Of a stretch of 64,000 nucleotides of DNA, positions 24,774 to 33,627 are shown in pieces; the stretch's first letter is position 1; every line of letters begins with the position of its first letter. Where the stretch lies: assembly GCA_041743125.1 (NCBI GenBank), contig JBGTNK010000293.1, forward strand, positions 17,099 through 81,098, read 5' to 3'. The DNA is from Terrimonas_B sp041743125 (lineage in GTDB: Bacteria; Bacteroidota; Bacteroidia; Chitinophagales; Chitinophagaceae). The translations under genes were made by a program, and so were the position numbers. Under the pieces are notes generated by a model, which saw nothing but the letters and a program-made list of their open reading frames with translations, ran no database searches and was not told the origin of the DNA.

Positions 24774-25493
24774 CTACCATCCATTGGCGAGCACATCGGC
24801 AATATGCATAGTTTTTAACGGATACCCTTTTTTATTTATATACCCTTGTAAATGCATCAGGCAGGAATGATCGGTCGATATTATACAACTGGCGCCGGTA
24901 GCCAAAGCATTTTCTACTTTTTGTTCGCCCATCGCCATGGAGATGGCTTCAAATTTTATGGCAAAAGTTCCTCCGAAACCACAGCAGGTTTCTACTTCAT
25001 TCATTTCAATTATTTCCAGGCCTTTAACAGAAGATAAAAGTTTTCGGGGTTCTGATTTTATTTTACATTCCCGAAGTGCGGCACAGCTGTCATGATAAGT
25101 GGCTTTGGCGTTAAAAACGGCCCCGAAATTTTCCACTTTTAAAATCTTAACCAGGAATTCTGAGAATTCAAATATTCGGTTACTGTTATCGGTAACGACG
25201 TGATGGAAAGAAGAATTTTCAAACAAGCGGCTATAATAATTTTTGACAAAACCTACGCAACTGGCACTGGGAGCTACTATATAATCGCTTCCTTCCAGGT
25301 CTTTCAAAAATTTGGTGCACACCGCTTTTGCCTCATCCCAAAAGCCTGCATTGAATGCGGGCTGCCCGCAACAGGTTTGATCAGCATTGTAATTGACTGT
25401 ACAGCCTGCTTTTTCTAAAACCCTGATCATGTTAAAGGCTGTTTCGGGATAGAGCTGATCAACAAAACAAGGAATAAAAAGTTGAACGTTCAT
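24774..25493 (-). CDS. LutA-like (Fe-S) oxidoreductase subunit
   Basis: A 239-residue protein with two CCG-type cysteine-rich repeats of the LutA/GlpC/HdrB family: TCCGQPAFNAGFWDEA (first) and ETCCGFGGTFAIKFEAISMAMGE (second), each preceded by a lone Cys block (FIPCFVDQLYPETA and YHDSCAALRE). LutA with LutB and LutC oxidises L-lactate in Bacillus; LutB/LutC-like genes are not in the window, so the partners are elsewhere or this copy serves another dehydrogenase. The length is right for LutA. Confidence 0.88.
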   Translation of the reverse strand: MNVQLFIPCFVDQLYPETAFNMIRVLEKAGCTVNYNADQTCCGQPAFNAGFWDEAKAVCTKFLKDLEGSDYIVAPSASCVGFVKNYYSRLFENSSFHHVVTDNSNRIFEFSEFLVKILKVENFGAVFNAKATYHDSCAALRECKIKSEPRKLLSSVKGLEIIEMNEVETCCGFGGTFAIKFEAISMAMGEQKVENALATGASCIISTDHSCLMHLQGYINKKGYPLKTMHIADVLANGW

Positions 25494-25568
25494 AATTACA
25501 TTTCTGAATGCAGCAGGAAAACTTCTGGTTAATAATACTCGAATGCTTATTAAAAAGCGAACCTGGCT

Positions 25569-26075
25569 TTAGCGTTTTTTCATGAATGAAGATCTCAGGC
25601 TGATCATTTTTAAAGCAGTTATTGCCGCCTCTTCACCTTTATGCCCGTGTTTGCCTCCAATTCTTTCGGTTGCCTGCTCTTCATTATTAACAGTTAATAC
25701 ACCAAAAATAACTGGTACAGGCAAAAGCAGGTTCAATTGAACAATGCCATCTGTAACCGCATTGCATACATACTCAAAATGAGGTGTATCCCCCCGGATA
25801 ATGCAACCCAGCGCAATAAACGCATCGGGCCTTTTTTTCTTTCCTGCATTTTCCCAAAAACTTTTTATTGCAAAAGGAATTTCCACTGCGCCGGGAACTG
25901 TTACGGTAATTATTTTTTTGATCCCATGTTTTTGTAAGGTATCAATAGCTCCCTTTTCCAATTCTCCGGTAACAGATGCGTTCCATTCTGTTTTCACCAA
26001 AACAATACAGGCACCCTGTAAATTCAGAATGCCTGCATCTATTTGTAAAAGTTTGCTGTTTGCGATATCAGCCAT
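25569..26075 (-). CDS. ribH: 6,7-dimethyl-8-ribityllumazine synthase
   Basis: Penultimate step of riboflavin synthesis. The 168-residue protein has the lumazine synthase blocks: VLVKTEWNASVTGELEKGAI near the N-terminus, TVPGAVEIPFAIKSF (substrate site), FIALGCIIRGDTPHFEYVCNAVTDGI with the catalytic His, PVIFGVLTVNNEEQATERIGG, then GHKGEEAA. It is 4 bases downstream of the preceding TPR gene on the same strand. No FMN riboswitch-like structure was seen in front of it, as expected for an internal operon gene. Confidence 0.96.
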   Translation of the reverse strand: MADIANSKLLQIDAGILNLQGACIVLVKTEWNASVTGELEKGAIDTLQKHGIKKIITVTVPGAVEIPFAIKSFWENAGKKKRPDAFIALGCIIRGDTPHFEYVCNAVTDGIVQLNLLLPVPVIFGVLTVNNEEQATERIGGKHGHKGEEAAITALKMISLRSSFMKKR

Positions 26076-26079
26076 AAAA

Positions 26080-26763
26080 TTAATTCACATTATAAACTCC
26101 CAACTGAGCCAGGTAATTGTCTGCTTCAAATCCATACTGGGATTTAGGATATTTCTCTTTCAATTCTTTAAATAGTGAAATGGCTTCTTTTTGATTTTTC
26201 ATTACCCTGTCAGCAAAATAAGCAGCCATAAAAAGTGCTTCAGAGGAATTGGCTTCATCCTTTTCAAAATGATGCGCCGCTTTTTTATAATAATCCAGTG
26301 CATCTGTATTCTTTCCTGCATCGGCTGAAGCATCACCCAAAAGCTTATAGGCTCTTTGCTGAATTTGTTTGGCATCCGAGCTGAATTTCTTCAGGTATTT
26401 GATAGCATTTGCGTTATCATTTAGCTTGATATAACAACTGCCGGCATAAAAGCTGGCCAGGTTAGCTGCATCTGTACCTCCGTATTTGCTAATGATCTTT
26501 AAGAATCCCATATATTGACCGTCTCCGTTCAGAGCCTGGCTAACAGAGTCCTTCCGAAAATATTCTTCTGCCTTAAATATGGCTTCGGTAGCCTTTTCTT
26601 CGTTTGGTTTTTTTACAAAATTATTATAGGCAAGATACCCGCCAACCAATAAAATAAGGGCACCACCAACTCCCAAAATAAGTTTACTGTATTTTGTCCA
26701 AAAGTCTTTAGCCCGGGCTATAACTTCTTCTCCTGAATCCTGCACGATTTTCTTTTCTGACAT
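26080..26763 (-). CDS. TPR protein with N-terminal membrane anchor (YfgM-like)
   Basis: 227 residues. One hydrophobic helix (LILGVGGALILLVGGYLAY, about 29-47) is preceded by a short cytoplasmic tail. The rest holds TPR motifs (ASFYAGSCYIKLNDNANAIKYLKK, RAYKLLGDASADAGKNTDALDYYKKAA, SQYGFEADNYLAQLGV) exposed to the periplasm. The layout matches the YfgM family, which in E. coli accompanies the SecYEG translocon. The gene precedes ribH with a 4-base gap. Confidence 0.85.
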   Translation of the reverse strand: MSEKKIVQDSGEEVIARAKDFWTKYSKLILGVGGALILLVGGYLAYNNFVKKPNEEKATEAIFKAEEYFRKDSVSQALNGDGQYMGFLKIISKYGGTDAANLASFYAGSCYIKLNDNANAIKYLKKFSSDAKQIQQRAYKLLGDASADAGKNTDALDYYKKAAHHFEKDEANSSEALFMAAYFADRVMKNQKEAISLFKELKEKYPKSQYGFEADNYLAQLGVYNVN

Positions 26764-26833
26764 TGTTTATTTTAATTAGTTAAGATGATTTAAAAGCACA
26801 AAATCATTTAAGTATTTTGCTTACTGCTGGCTT

Positions 26834-27829
26834 TTAATCTATAATAAAGGGATAATTCTTATCGACATACACATCCTTCAATACTTCATCATCATCTGGC
26901 CAGGGACTTTCCTCGGCAAATTTCACTGAAGCAGTTACTGTATCATCAATTCTTTTATCAATCACATTCAATTCTTCTTCGGAAGCAAATTTATTTTCGA
27001 GGATATTTTTTCGAACTATTTGAATAGGGTCCTTCCCTTTATATTCATCTACTTCCTCCTTGGTCCGGTATTTTTGCGGATCACTGATAGAGTGTCCTTT
27101 GTAGCGGTATGTTTTAATTTCTAATAAGGTAGGGCCGCCTTTTTCCCTCGCCCTTTTTACCGCCCTTGCCACTCCTTCATGTACGGCTTCAGGCGCCATT
27201 CCGTCAATTACATCGGCAGGCATTTCATATCCATCCGCCAATTTATAAATATCCACTACGTTTGAGGTACGCTCTACTGATGTACCCATTGCATAGTTGT
27301 TGTTTTCGCAAATAAAGATAACGGGCAGTTTCCAGAGCATAGCCAGGTTAAAGGTTTCATGCAGCATACCCTGGCGGGCAGCTCCATCACCAAAATAGCA
27401 TAGAACTACATTGTCGGAACCGCGATAATTCTCAGCAAAGGCCAAACCAGCCCCGGTACCAATTTGTGCACCCACTATCCCATGCCCACCATAAAAATTT
27501 TCTTTCTTCCCAAAAAAGTGCATACTACCACCTTTACCTTTTGCACAGCCGGTAGCTTTACCATACAATTCAGCCATACAACTATCAACGGAAATTCCCT
27601 TTGCAATAGCCAGGCCGTGATCCCGGTAAGCCGTAATGAACAGGTCCTCAGGCTTTGTGGCTGTCATACAACCGGCAGCAATTGCTTCCTGGCCAATATA
27701 AGCATGGAAGAATCCACGTATTTTGCCTTCCATTTTATATTTCTCTTCTGCCATTAATTCAAACTGGCGGATCAACTGCATTAATTCGTACCAGTAGAGG
27801 TAGGTTTCTTTTGAAAATTTGGTAGCCAA
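26834..27829 (-). CDS. pdhA: Pyruvate dehydrogenase E1 component, alpha subunit
   Basis: Thiamine-diphosphate-dependent alpha chain of the E1 of the pyruvate dehydrogenase complex. Visible blocks: GFFHAYIGQEAIAAGCM, FITAYRDHGLAIAKGI, AKGKGGSMHFF, the ThDP/Mg block NVVLCYFGDGAARQGMLHE with GDG and its downstream N, and ICENNNYAMGTSVERTS. The phosphorylation-loop-like YKGHSISDPQKYRTKEEV is also present. The start is taken as TTG at 27829 (giving M-ATKFSKETY); no ATG lies in the right place. A -7 element is 20 bases upstream. The beta subunit and E2/E3 are not in the window. Divergent from recF. Confidence 0.95.
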   Translation of the reverse strand: MATKFSKETYLYWYELMQLIRQFELMAEEKYKMEGKIRGFFHAYIGQEAIAAGCMTATKPEDLFITAYRDHGLAIAKGISVDSCMAELYGKATGCAKGKGGSMHFFGKKENFYGGHGIVGAQIGTGAGLAFAENYRGSDNVVLCYFGDGAARQGMLHETFNLAMLWKLPVIFICENNNYAMGTSVERTSNVVDIYKLADGYEMPADVIDGMAPEAVHEGVARAVKRAREKGGPTLLEIKTYRYKGHSISDPQKYRTKEEVDEYKGKDPIQIVRKNILENKFASEEELNVIDKRIDDTVTASVKFAEESPWPDDDEVLKDVYVDKNYPFIID

Positions 27830-27849
27830 TTGGTAAAAAATTTGAGGGG

Positions 27850-27857
27850 CAAAAATA
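27850..27857 (-). promoter_or_regulatory. pdhA promoter -7 element
   Basis: Minus-strand TATTTTTG is an exact TAnnTTTG match, 20 bases upstream of the proposed TTG start. It supports a short leader and argues against the TTG at 27871, which would precede the transcription start. Confidence 0.4.
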
Positions 27858-27984
27858 AGGGAAAGTTGCAAAGATTTGAAGTTCTGGGTTTTTAAAGTTT
27901 TATTGCTTCTCTCCTGAAACAGAACTGTTTAATCACCACATTACCCCATCAAACATAAAACTTAGAACTTATCTTGCATTTTAC

Positions 27985-29067
27985 ATGCTTAATCTCAGGT
28001 CTATATCACTTATTCAGTTCAAAAATTACACAAATAGTTCATTCGATTTTTCGGAAAAGATTATTGGCATCTGCGGCAATAATGGTGTTGGAAAAACAAA
28101 CCTCCTGGATGCCATTCATTACCTCTGTTTTACCAAAAGCTATTTTTCCAGGTCTGATTCCACCAGTGCCCAGCAGGGAAAAAGTGGTTTCAGAGTGGAA
28201 GGAAATTTCCTGCTTCAGTATAAGGAAGAAAAGGCCGTTTGTATTCTCCGGGAAAACGGTAAAAAAGAGTTTTTGTTAGATTGCCAGCCTTATGAAAAAT
28301 TTTCGCATCATATCGGGCATTATCCATGTGTTGTCATTGCCCCTGACGATGCTTCGTTGATAACCGGGGGAAGTGAAGAAAGAAGAAAGTTCCTGGATTC
28401 GCTGCTTTCACAGCTGGATGAAAGTTACCTGCAGCAACTTATAAGCTATACCAAACTTTTACAGCAGCGAAGTTCCCTGCTAAAAGCATTTGCTGAATCA
28501 GGCAACAGAAATTTAACGCTGCTGGAGGTGCTGGATGAACAATTAATAATACCCGGTAAAAAGATTTTTGATAAAAGGAAAGAATTTTTGATCTCTTTTC
28601 TTCCCATGGTCAAGCATATGTACCTCGATATTGCAAAGCAAGCGGAAGATATTAATTTACTATATGAAAGTGAATTAATGCAGGCTACATTCGAAGAATT
28701 ATTAAAAGCCACCCGGCAGAAAGATTGTTTTCAACAAAGAACCACAACCGGCATTCACCGCGATAATATTGAAATAAGTTTTGGGTCGCAGGCTTTCCGT
28801 GCTATTGCATCGCAAGGACAGAGAAAAAGCCTTCTATTTGCTCTTAAACTTGCCGAAATGGAAGTATTGAAAAATGAAAAAGGCTTTGCCCCTCTCCTTT
28901 TACTGGACGATGTGTTTGAAAAATTGGATGAAACCCGTATCAGCAATTTGTTGCAAAAAGTTTGCATTGAAAATGAAGGACAGGTTTTTATAACTGACAC
29001 TAATAAGGAAAGACTTGTTGTCCATTTAGAACAGGTATCAACTCCATTTCAAATGATTTCATTATAA
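27985..29067 (+). CDS. recF: RecF recombination/repair ATPase
   Basis: 360-residue SMC-like ATPase that loads RecA at single-strand gaps with RecO and RecR. Walker A GNNGVGKTN is at about 31-39; the ABC-type signature region holds ASQGQRKSLLFALKLAE; Walker B LLLLDDVFEKLD; and the D-loop/switch region is followed by VFITDTNKERL. Length and order match RecF exactly. The next gene is a DciA-like protein, a common Bacteroidota neighbour set. Confidence 0.97.
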   Translation: MLNLRSISLIQFKNYTNSSFDFSEKIIGICGNNGVGKTNLLDAIHYLCFTKSYFSRSDSTSAQQGKSGFRVEGNFLLQYKEEKAVCILRENGKKEFLLDCQPYEKFSHHIGHYPCVVIAPDDASLITGGSEERRKFLDSLLSQLDESYLQQLISYTKLLQQRSSLLKAFAESGNRNLTLLEVLDEQLIIPGKKIFDKRKEFLISFLPMVKHMYLDIAKQAEDINLLYESELMQATFEELLKATRQKDCFQQRTTTGIHRDNIEISFGSQAFRAIASQGQRKSLLFALKLAEMEVLKNEKGFAPLLLLDDVFEKLDETRISNLLQKVCIENEGQVFITDTNKERLVVHLEQVSTPFQMISL

Positions 29068-29142
29068 TTAACGTATAAGAAATATACAGAGGATATGAAA
29101 ATTCACGTGACAATAAACATGTAAACATTTTACCTTTACCAA

Positions 29143-29424
29143 ATGGGTGAATATTCTCTCAGTGATGCCATACAGCAGTTTTTAAACAAAAGCCGTATCA
29201 AAGGTGATATACAGGCTATGCAAATAGAGGATGTCTGGGAAAAAATTATGGGTAAAACGATCGCCCGCTATACAGACAAATTGCAAATCTTCGGCGATAA
29301 ATTAATTATTACAACCCATGTTGCGCCCCTAAAACAAGAACTCATTTACCAGAAAGAAAAAATTATTCTACGGGTAAATGAGTCCTTAGGTCAAAAAGTT
29401 ATACGAGAAGTTATTATTCAATGA
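29143..29424 (+). CDS. DUF721/DciA-like protein
   Basis: A 93-residue protein with the DUF721 fold cues: SLSDAIQQFLNKSRI, EDVWEKIMGKTIARYTDKLQIF and LIITTHVAPLKQELIYQKEKII with the family's basic/acidic alternation. DUF721 includes DciA, the loader of the replicative helicase DnaB in bacteria without DnaC; the Bacteroidota versions are short C-terminally reduced forms. The position next to recF fits a replication role, but DciA activity itself is inferred. A TACCTTTA box, one base off the -7 consensus, lies 5 bases before the start. Confidence 0.8.
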   Translation: MGEYSLSDAIQQFLNKSRIKGDIQAMQIEDVWEKIMGKTIARYTDKLQIFGDKLIITTHVAPLKQELIYQKEKIILRVNESLGQKVIREVIIQ

Positions 29425-29930
29425 GCATAGGCCAGGGAGGTATTCCTGTCCACTACGTCAAATATTTGAAATCGATGATTAACGGCTTCCTGGATGATAT
29501 CTTCAGAAGAAACAACTCCTAAGAAATTGAGATTATTAAACACCGGTACATAGCGTACATTAAATCTTTTCATCAAACACATACAGTCTTCAACAGAATC
29601 CCCTGAATCAGCCGCCGGCAGCCTGGTATTCATCATCTGGCTCACTTTGGTAAGCGTTATCGACCGGTTATTAAAAATAGTTTTGGTCGCTATATCATGT
29701 TCAGTGAGCAGGCCCAGGAACCTTTCATCATCATCCATTACAATAAGGTAATCTGTGTTCTGGCAACTCATTCTGCACAATGCATCACTGATGGTGCAAT
29801 TAGGAGAAATTTTGTTGAAATGGGATTGTTTTTTGGCAAGAAGTACCGTTACGTTTTCCATACTATTAAGGTTTTTTGGTTTAATACAGGGGTTGTCTAA
29901 TTCAAGGAATCCAATGGGTATGCTATTCAT
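29418..29930 (-). CDS. Tandem CBS-domain protein
   Basis: Two CBS domains fill the protein: the first from about NKISPNCTISDALCRMSCQNTDYLIVMDDD to GLLTEHDIATKT, the second from the MMNTRLPAADSGDSVEDCMCLM region to GVVSSEDIIQEAV. Such modules bind adenine nucleotides such as AMP, ATP, SAM or ppGpp. ATG 29930 gives 170 residues; the ATG at 29861 (147 residues, MENVTVLL start) leaves just the CBS pair and is an equally good candidate. The 3' end overlaps dciA-like by 7 bases, convergent. It has a palindrome 50 bases upstream. Confidence 0.85.
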   Translation of the reverse strand: MNSIPIGFLELDNPCIKPKNLNSMENVTVLLAKKQSHFNKISPNCTISDALCRMSCQNTDYLIVMDDDERFLGLLTEHDIATKTIFNNRSITLTKVSQMMNTRLPAADSGDSVEDCMCLMKRFNVRYVPVFNNLNFLGVVSSEDIIQEAVNHRFQIFDVVDRNTSLAYAH

Positions 29931-29979
29931 TTAAAGTTACGAAACACCGTCAAAAAACAAACAGGATAATTACCCGTTC

Positions 29980-29999
29980 TGAGTACGTATAAATACTCA
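29980..29999. promoter_or_regulatory. Palindrome upstream of the CBS-domain gene
   Basis: TGAGTA (29980-29985) and TACTCA (29994-29999) form a perfect inverted repeat with an 8-base spacer, 50 bases upstream of the 29930 start. It resembles a small regulator operator; no -7 element was found beside it. Confidence 0.3.
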
Positions 30000-30184
30000 A
30001 GACCTTTGATTTTCGAACGCAAAAATTATACCCTACTTGTTGGCGGCAAAGACTTTTTTTATTAATCTGAATTTTCTGGCTGAATACCTAAAAAAAAACA
30101 TATACGGCACTTTTGGTATTAAAAGAAAATAAAATATTTCTTATAGATAAAGTCCAGGTAATTCTGGAAGATATGCTAAGCAGA

Positions 30185-31462
30185 TTATCTGCCCACAAGT
30201 GTATTGACCTGTGCGGTGCCAATCAATTCATCCGCCCGGGCACCAAAGGCCCGGTAATAAACAAGGATGGTATAATTATTTTCTGTATTGGTATAATTTC
30301 CTTCCGTGTTGCTAAATGAAAAGCGATTTCCTGCATTTTTTCCCTGGTCGATGGTGATGTAGGAGTAATTATAATATCCTTGTTTTAAATAAAGGGTTTT
30401 TTCATAAATACCCTTTTCGGCATTAAAATCCATTCGTGAATTTTCTCCCGGCAAATAATTTGTTAATTCACCAAAGACATAAATATCTTTTCCGCCATAG
30501 GCTACGTTACCGGGTGGTATAAAAGTAAAATGAACATATGCATAATCGCTTTGCCAGTAGGGATTATTGCTATCGGTGTTTTCAATAGTATAAATGCCAT
30601 TCAAGTCCCGGTAATAAACATAGATCTGCTGTTTTCTTTCAATGTCTGGCTTCACAAACACTTCGGTCCTGGCATCATTTGTATCAACCAATTTATCCAT
30701 CCTGTCGCTCATAAGCCGAAGGCTGCGCAAATCCAGCCATCGCCACTCCCTTCCGGCCTGAAAGCTGGAGGCATCATCATTGTATTCAAAATAATTACCC
30801 CGGTAAATGGTGGGCCGGTTAAGATAAGCTGCCGAAGGCCAGATATTATTTTGCAACACAACAACCTTTATATCCTGTGGCGACATGGTATTGATCCTGG
30901 CATTAGCTGTATTAAGCATTACCTGAATGCGCTGATCAGTTCGAAAAGATTGAGAATTGAACGGCTGTTTGACCTGGGCGGCCACCGCAACTTTGTTTTC
31001 AACCACCAAAAATCTTTTTGTAAAAAAAAGATCAGAAGTATCACTGTTCAAAAAAACCTTTAACAGGTAATTACCTGACCGGGTAGGCACAGAACCCCTC
31101 TCAGGAAATATGGCCTGGTAGTGGGTATACTTTGTAAAAGAGATAGACGAATACCGGTAGGTACTTATCCGGGTTGTTTGAAACCCGCGGATATAATCAT
31201 AGGTTGGCAAGGTAGATGGAGTCCAGTCTGCATTGCAAAGCTGAAACGTATAATAATAGTTTTTGACATCAGCATCAAAGTCATCAAAATGAAGTTCCAA
31301 TTGTTCTCCACTATTTAATTGAATAATGGGATAACTAAAAATATCACCATATTTAAACAATTTGGCTGTATGAATATTGGATCGGTAAATATGATCGGGC
31401 CATTGAGCCTGCCCCGCAAAACAAAAACAGAATAAAACGGAAAGAGCAAAAATTTTTTTCAT
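30185..31462 (-). CDS. DUF5103 protein, type IX secretion system plug
   Basis: From ATG 31462 the protein has 425 residues with signal peptide MKKIFALSVLFCFCFAGQAQ. The DUF5103 hallmarks are present: HIYRSNIHTAKLFKYGDIFSYPIIQLNSGEQLELHFDDFDAD, VKNYYYTFQLCNADWTPS, the YVHFTFIPPGNVAYGGKDIYVFGELTN block and the C-terminal TILVYYRAFGARADEL. Structural work on the T9SS translocon showed DUF5103 proteins plug the SprA channel in Flavobacterium johnsoniae. The identification as plug follows that family. Expected to be periplasmic. Confidence 0.88.
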   Translation of the reverse strand: MKKIFALSVLFCFCFAGQAQWPDHIYRSNIHTAKLFKYGDIFSYPIIQLNSGEQLELHFDDFDADVKNYYYTFQLCNADWTPSTLPTYDYIRGFQTTRISTYRYSSISFTKYTHYQAIFPERGSVPTRSGNYLLKVFLNSDTSDLFFTKRFLVVENKVAVAAQVKQPFNSQSFRTDQRIQVMLNTANARINTMSPQDIKVVVLQNNIWPSAAYLNRPTIYRGNYFEYNDDASSFQAGREWRWLDLRSLRLMSDRMDKLVDTNDARTEVFVKPDIERKQQIYVYYRDLNGIYTIENTDSNNPYWQSDYAYVHFTFIPPGNVAYGGKDIYVFGELTNYLPGENSRMDFNAEKGIYEKTLYLKQGYYNYSYITIDQGKNAGNRFSFSNTEGNYTNTENNYTILVYYRAFGARADELIGTAQVNTLVGR

Positions 31463-31606
31463 CCCTAAAGTGCTGTTGAATTCGCAATATTGCAAAAAAA
31501 GATTAAATCAGCCGATAAATATGGCAATCAGCTTAATTTTGACCTGAATGTACTTACATCTGCCCGGTAATAATTAAGTAAAAGAAATAAAGACAAACAT
31601 TTTAAT

Positions 31607-32842
31607 TTGAAGGTTGCAGCCTTTATAGCAAACCGCATAGCATTTAATCAACAACGATCCTTTTCCCGGTTCATTATCCGTTTGTCCATTGTGGCAACGG
31701 TGATCAGTGTAGCTGTAATGATCATTACGCTTGCCTTTGTTAACGGCTTCCAGGAACAGGTGAGCATGAAAGTATTCAGCTTTTGGGGACATATCCGCAT
31801 ACAGGAGAAACAACCATTCAAAGCGCTGATAGCCGAGGAAACCCCGTTAATAAAAAATGACAGCCTGGTGGATGCTATCAGGAAAAATCCGGATGTTCTG
31901 AGCATACATCCTTTCGCCACACGGTACACGATTTTAAAAACAAAGGATGAAATAGAGGGTGTATTACTCAAAGGGTTTGATTCCTCATACAATTTTAATC
32001 ATTTAAAAAGATTTATACAGGAAGGACGGCCGATCCAATTCAATGATAGTACCTACACCCGGGAGATCATGATTTCCTTTTACACCGCCCATCAGCTTTC
32101 ATTAAAATTAAATGACAGAATTCTGATATATTTTATCCGTCCGGATGGCACGTTGCGTCCTGATAAATTAACTGTAACCGGAATTTATAAAACCGGAATA
32201 GAAGAGTATGATAAAACCTTTGCCATCGGGGATATTAAATTGATTCAGCGCCTTAACGACTGGCAGTCGACGGAGGCAGGAGGATATGAAATATTTTTAA
32301 AAGACTATAAAAAGATTGATGCCGTAGCCGATGAGATTTATTATATGGATAAATTCCCGCTGACCTGGGATACGCAAAGTATCAGGAATATTTCACCAAA
32401 TATTTTTGACTGGCTTAGTATGCAGGACGTCACCCGCAATGTATTGATAGGTTTTATGACCATCGTGGCGATAATTAATCTCATTACCTGCCTTATTATT
32501 CTTGTATTGGAAAGAATTCAAATGATTGGTATATTAAAATCATTGGGAGCAACGGACTGGACCGTGCAGAAAATTTTTCTCCGGCATTCCCTCATTATTA
32601 CGATTACAGGAATTATTGTTGGCGCAGCCTTTGGCCTTGGTTTTTTATACCTGCAGCAGGCAACAGGATTTATTAAATTACAGGAAGATGCCTATTACCT
32701 GAGTGAGGCTGCAGTCAGGATCATTTGGTGGCAGGTAGCGGTTGTTTGCTTCGGTACGCTGCTGGTTTGCTTTTTAATATTATTGATCCCAACCGTTTTG
32801 GTAAAAAAGATACCACCTGTGAGAGCGATCCGGTTTAGTTAA
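31607..32842 (+). CDS. LolC/E-like ABC transporter permease
   Basis: 411 residues, starting at TTG (31607) because no ATG lies in frame before the first membrane helix and the MKVAAFIANRIAFNQQRSFSRFIIRLS start matches LolC/E family N-termini. The topology is one N-terminal helix (about 28-47), a long MacB-type periplasmic domain, then three C-terminal helices (about 275-295, 320-345, 365-390), the FtsX/LolE type. LolC/E with the LolD ATPase release outer-membrane lipoproteins. LolD is not in the window, so a different ABC permease of this class is possible. Confidence 0.85.
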   Translation: MKVAAFIANRIAFNQQRSFSRFIIRLSIVATVISVAVMIITLAFVNGFQEQVSMKVFSFWGHIRIQEKQPFKALIAEETPLIKNDSLVDAIRKNPDVLSIHPFATRYTILKTKDEIEGVLLKGFDSSYNFNHLKRFIQEGRPIQFNDSTYTREIMISFYTAHQLSLKLNDRILIYFIRPDGTLRPDKLTVTGIYKTGIEEYDKTFAIGDIKLIQRLNDWQSTEAGGYEIFLKDYKKIDAVADEIYYMDKFPLTWDTQSIRNISPNIFDWLSMQDVTRNVLIGFMTIVAIINLITCLIILVLERIQMIGILKSLGATDWTVQKIFLRHSLIITITGIIVGAAFGLGFLYLQQATGFIKLQEDAYYLSEAAVRIIWWQVAVVCFGTLLVCFLILLIPTVLVKKIPPVRAIRFS

Positions 32843-32875
32843 TATATTAAGGAAAAATTGTTCTACAATAAAACG

Positions 32876-33610
32876 TCAGGTAATATGTGACAATATAATT
32901 CCTGCTGCAACAGCTGCATTCAATGATTCCGCTTTCCCGAGCCGTGGTATAGTGATCCTTACATCTACTTTTTCAAATATTTCAGGACTGATACCTTTTG
33001 ATTCATTACCAATTACAATCAGGCCCTCCGATAATTTTTTCATCGCTGTTACATTTTGTCCTTCAAGTGCGGCAGCATATATATAAACATCTTTTTGTTC
33101 TTCCAGCCAGGTTCCAAGATCGGTATATAGCATCTTTACTCTTGTTATACTACCCATTGTTGATTGCACTACTTTCGGATTATACAGATCAGCACATTCC
33201 CGGCTGCAGATGACCTGGCTAATGCCAAACCAATCGGCAATCCGTATGATGGTGCCCAGATTTCCCGGATCCTGGATTGTATCCAATACAAGGGAAAGGG
33301 TGCCGTTCGTTTTAAGAAATAATGGAGTTTCCGTTTTTTTTACAATCGCCAGCACTTTATTGGGTGTAGCCAGCTGTGAAATTTTTGCCAAATCATTTTC
33401 GTCAATATTAATAATCTCTATTCCATTTGTATCACTGTCCTTATGCATTATCCATTCGTTCAACGCATAGATCTGCATTACTTTTATTTCATCCGATGCC
33501 AGTAATTCATCAATTATCTTTGGCCCTTCTGCAATAAAAACTCCTTCCTGATCTCTGAATTTTTTGTGGCCTAAACTTTGGATATATTTGGCCTGAGATT
33601 TACTGAGCAC
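32876..33610 (-). CDS. SpoU/TrmH-family RNA 2'-O-methyltransferase
   Basis: 244 residues. The N-terminal RNA-binding part is MLSKSQAKYIQSLGHKKFRDQEGVFIAEGPKI. The SpoU knot motifs are DTIQDPGNLGTIIRIADWFG, IVIGNESKGISPE and IPRLGKAESLNAAVAAGIIL (motifs 1-3). It methylates a ribose 2'-OH in rRNA or tRNA using SAM; the target is not determinable. It is divergent from tamL with only 17 bases between start codons. Confidence 0.92.
   Translation of the reverse strand: MLSKSQAKYIQSLGHKKFRDQEGVFIAEGPKIIDELLASDEIKVMQIYALNEWIMHKDSDTNGIEIINIDENDLAKISQLATPNKVLAIVKKTETPLFLKTNGTLSLVLDTIQDPGNLGTIIRIADWFGISQVICSRECADLYNPKVVQSTMGSITRVKMLYTDLGTWLEEQKDVYIYAAALEGQNVTAMKKLSEGLIVIGNESKGISPEIFEKVDVRITIPRLGKAESLNAAVAAGIILSHIT
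33583..33590 (+). promoter_or_regulatory. tamL promoter -7 element inside the trmH coding region
   Basis: TATATTTG is an exact TAnnTTTG match 37 bases before the tamL ATG and lies within the first codons of the divergent methyltransferase gene. TTTG at 33563-33566 is a possible but closely spaced -33 element (16 bases). Confidence 0.4.
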
Positions 33611-33627
33611 GTTGTTTCAATTTAATT

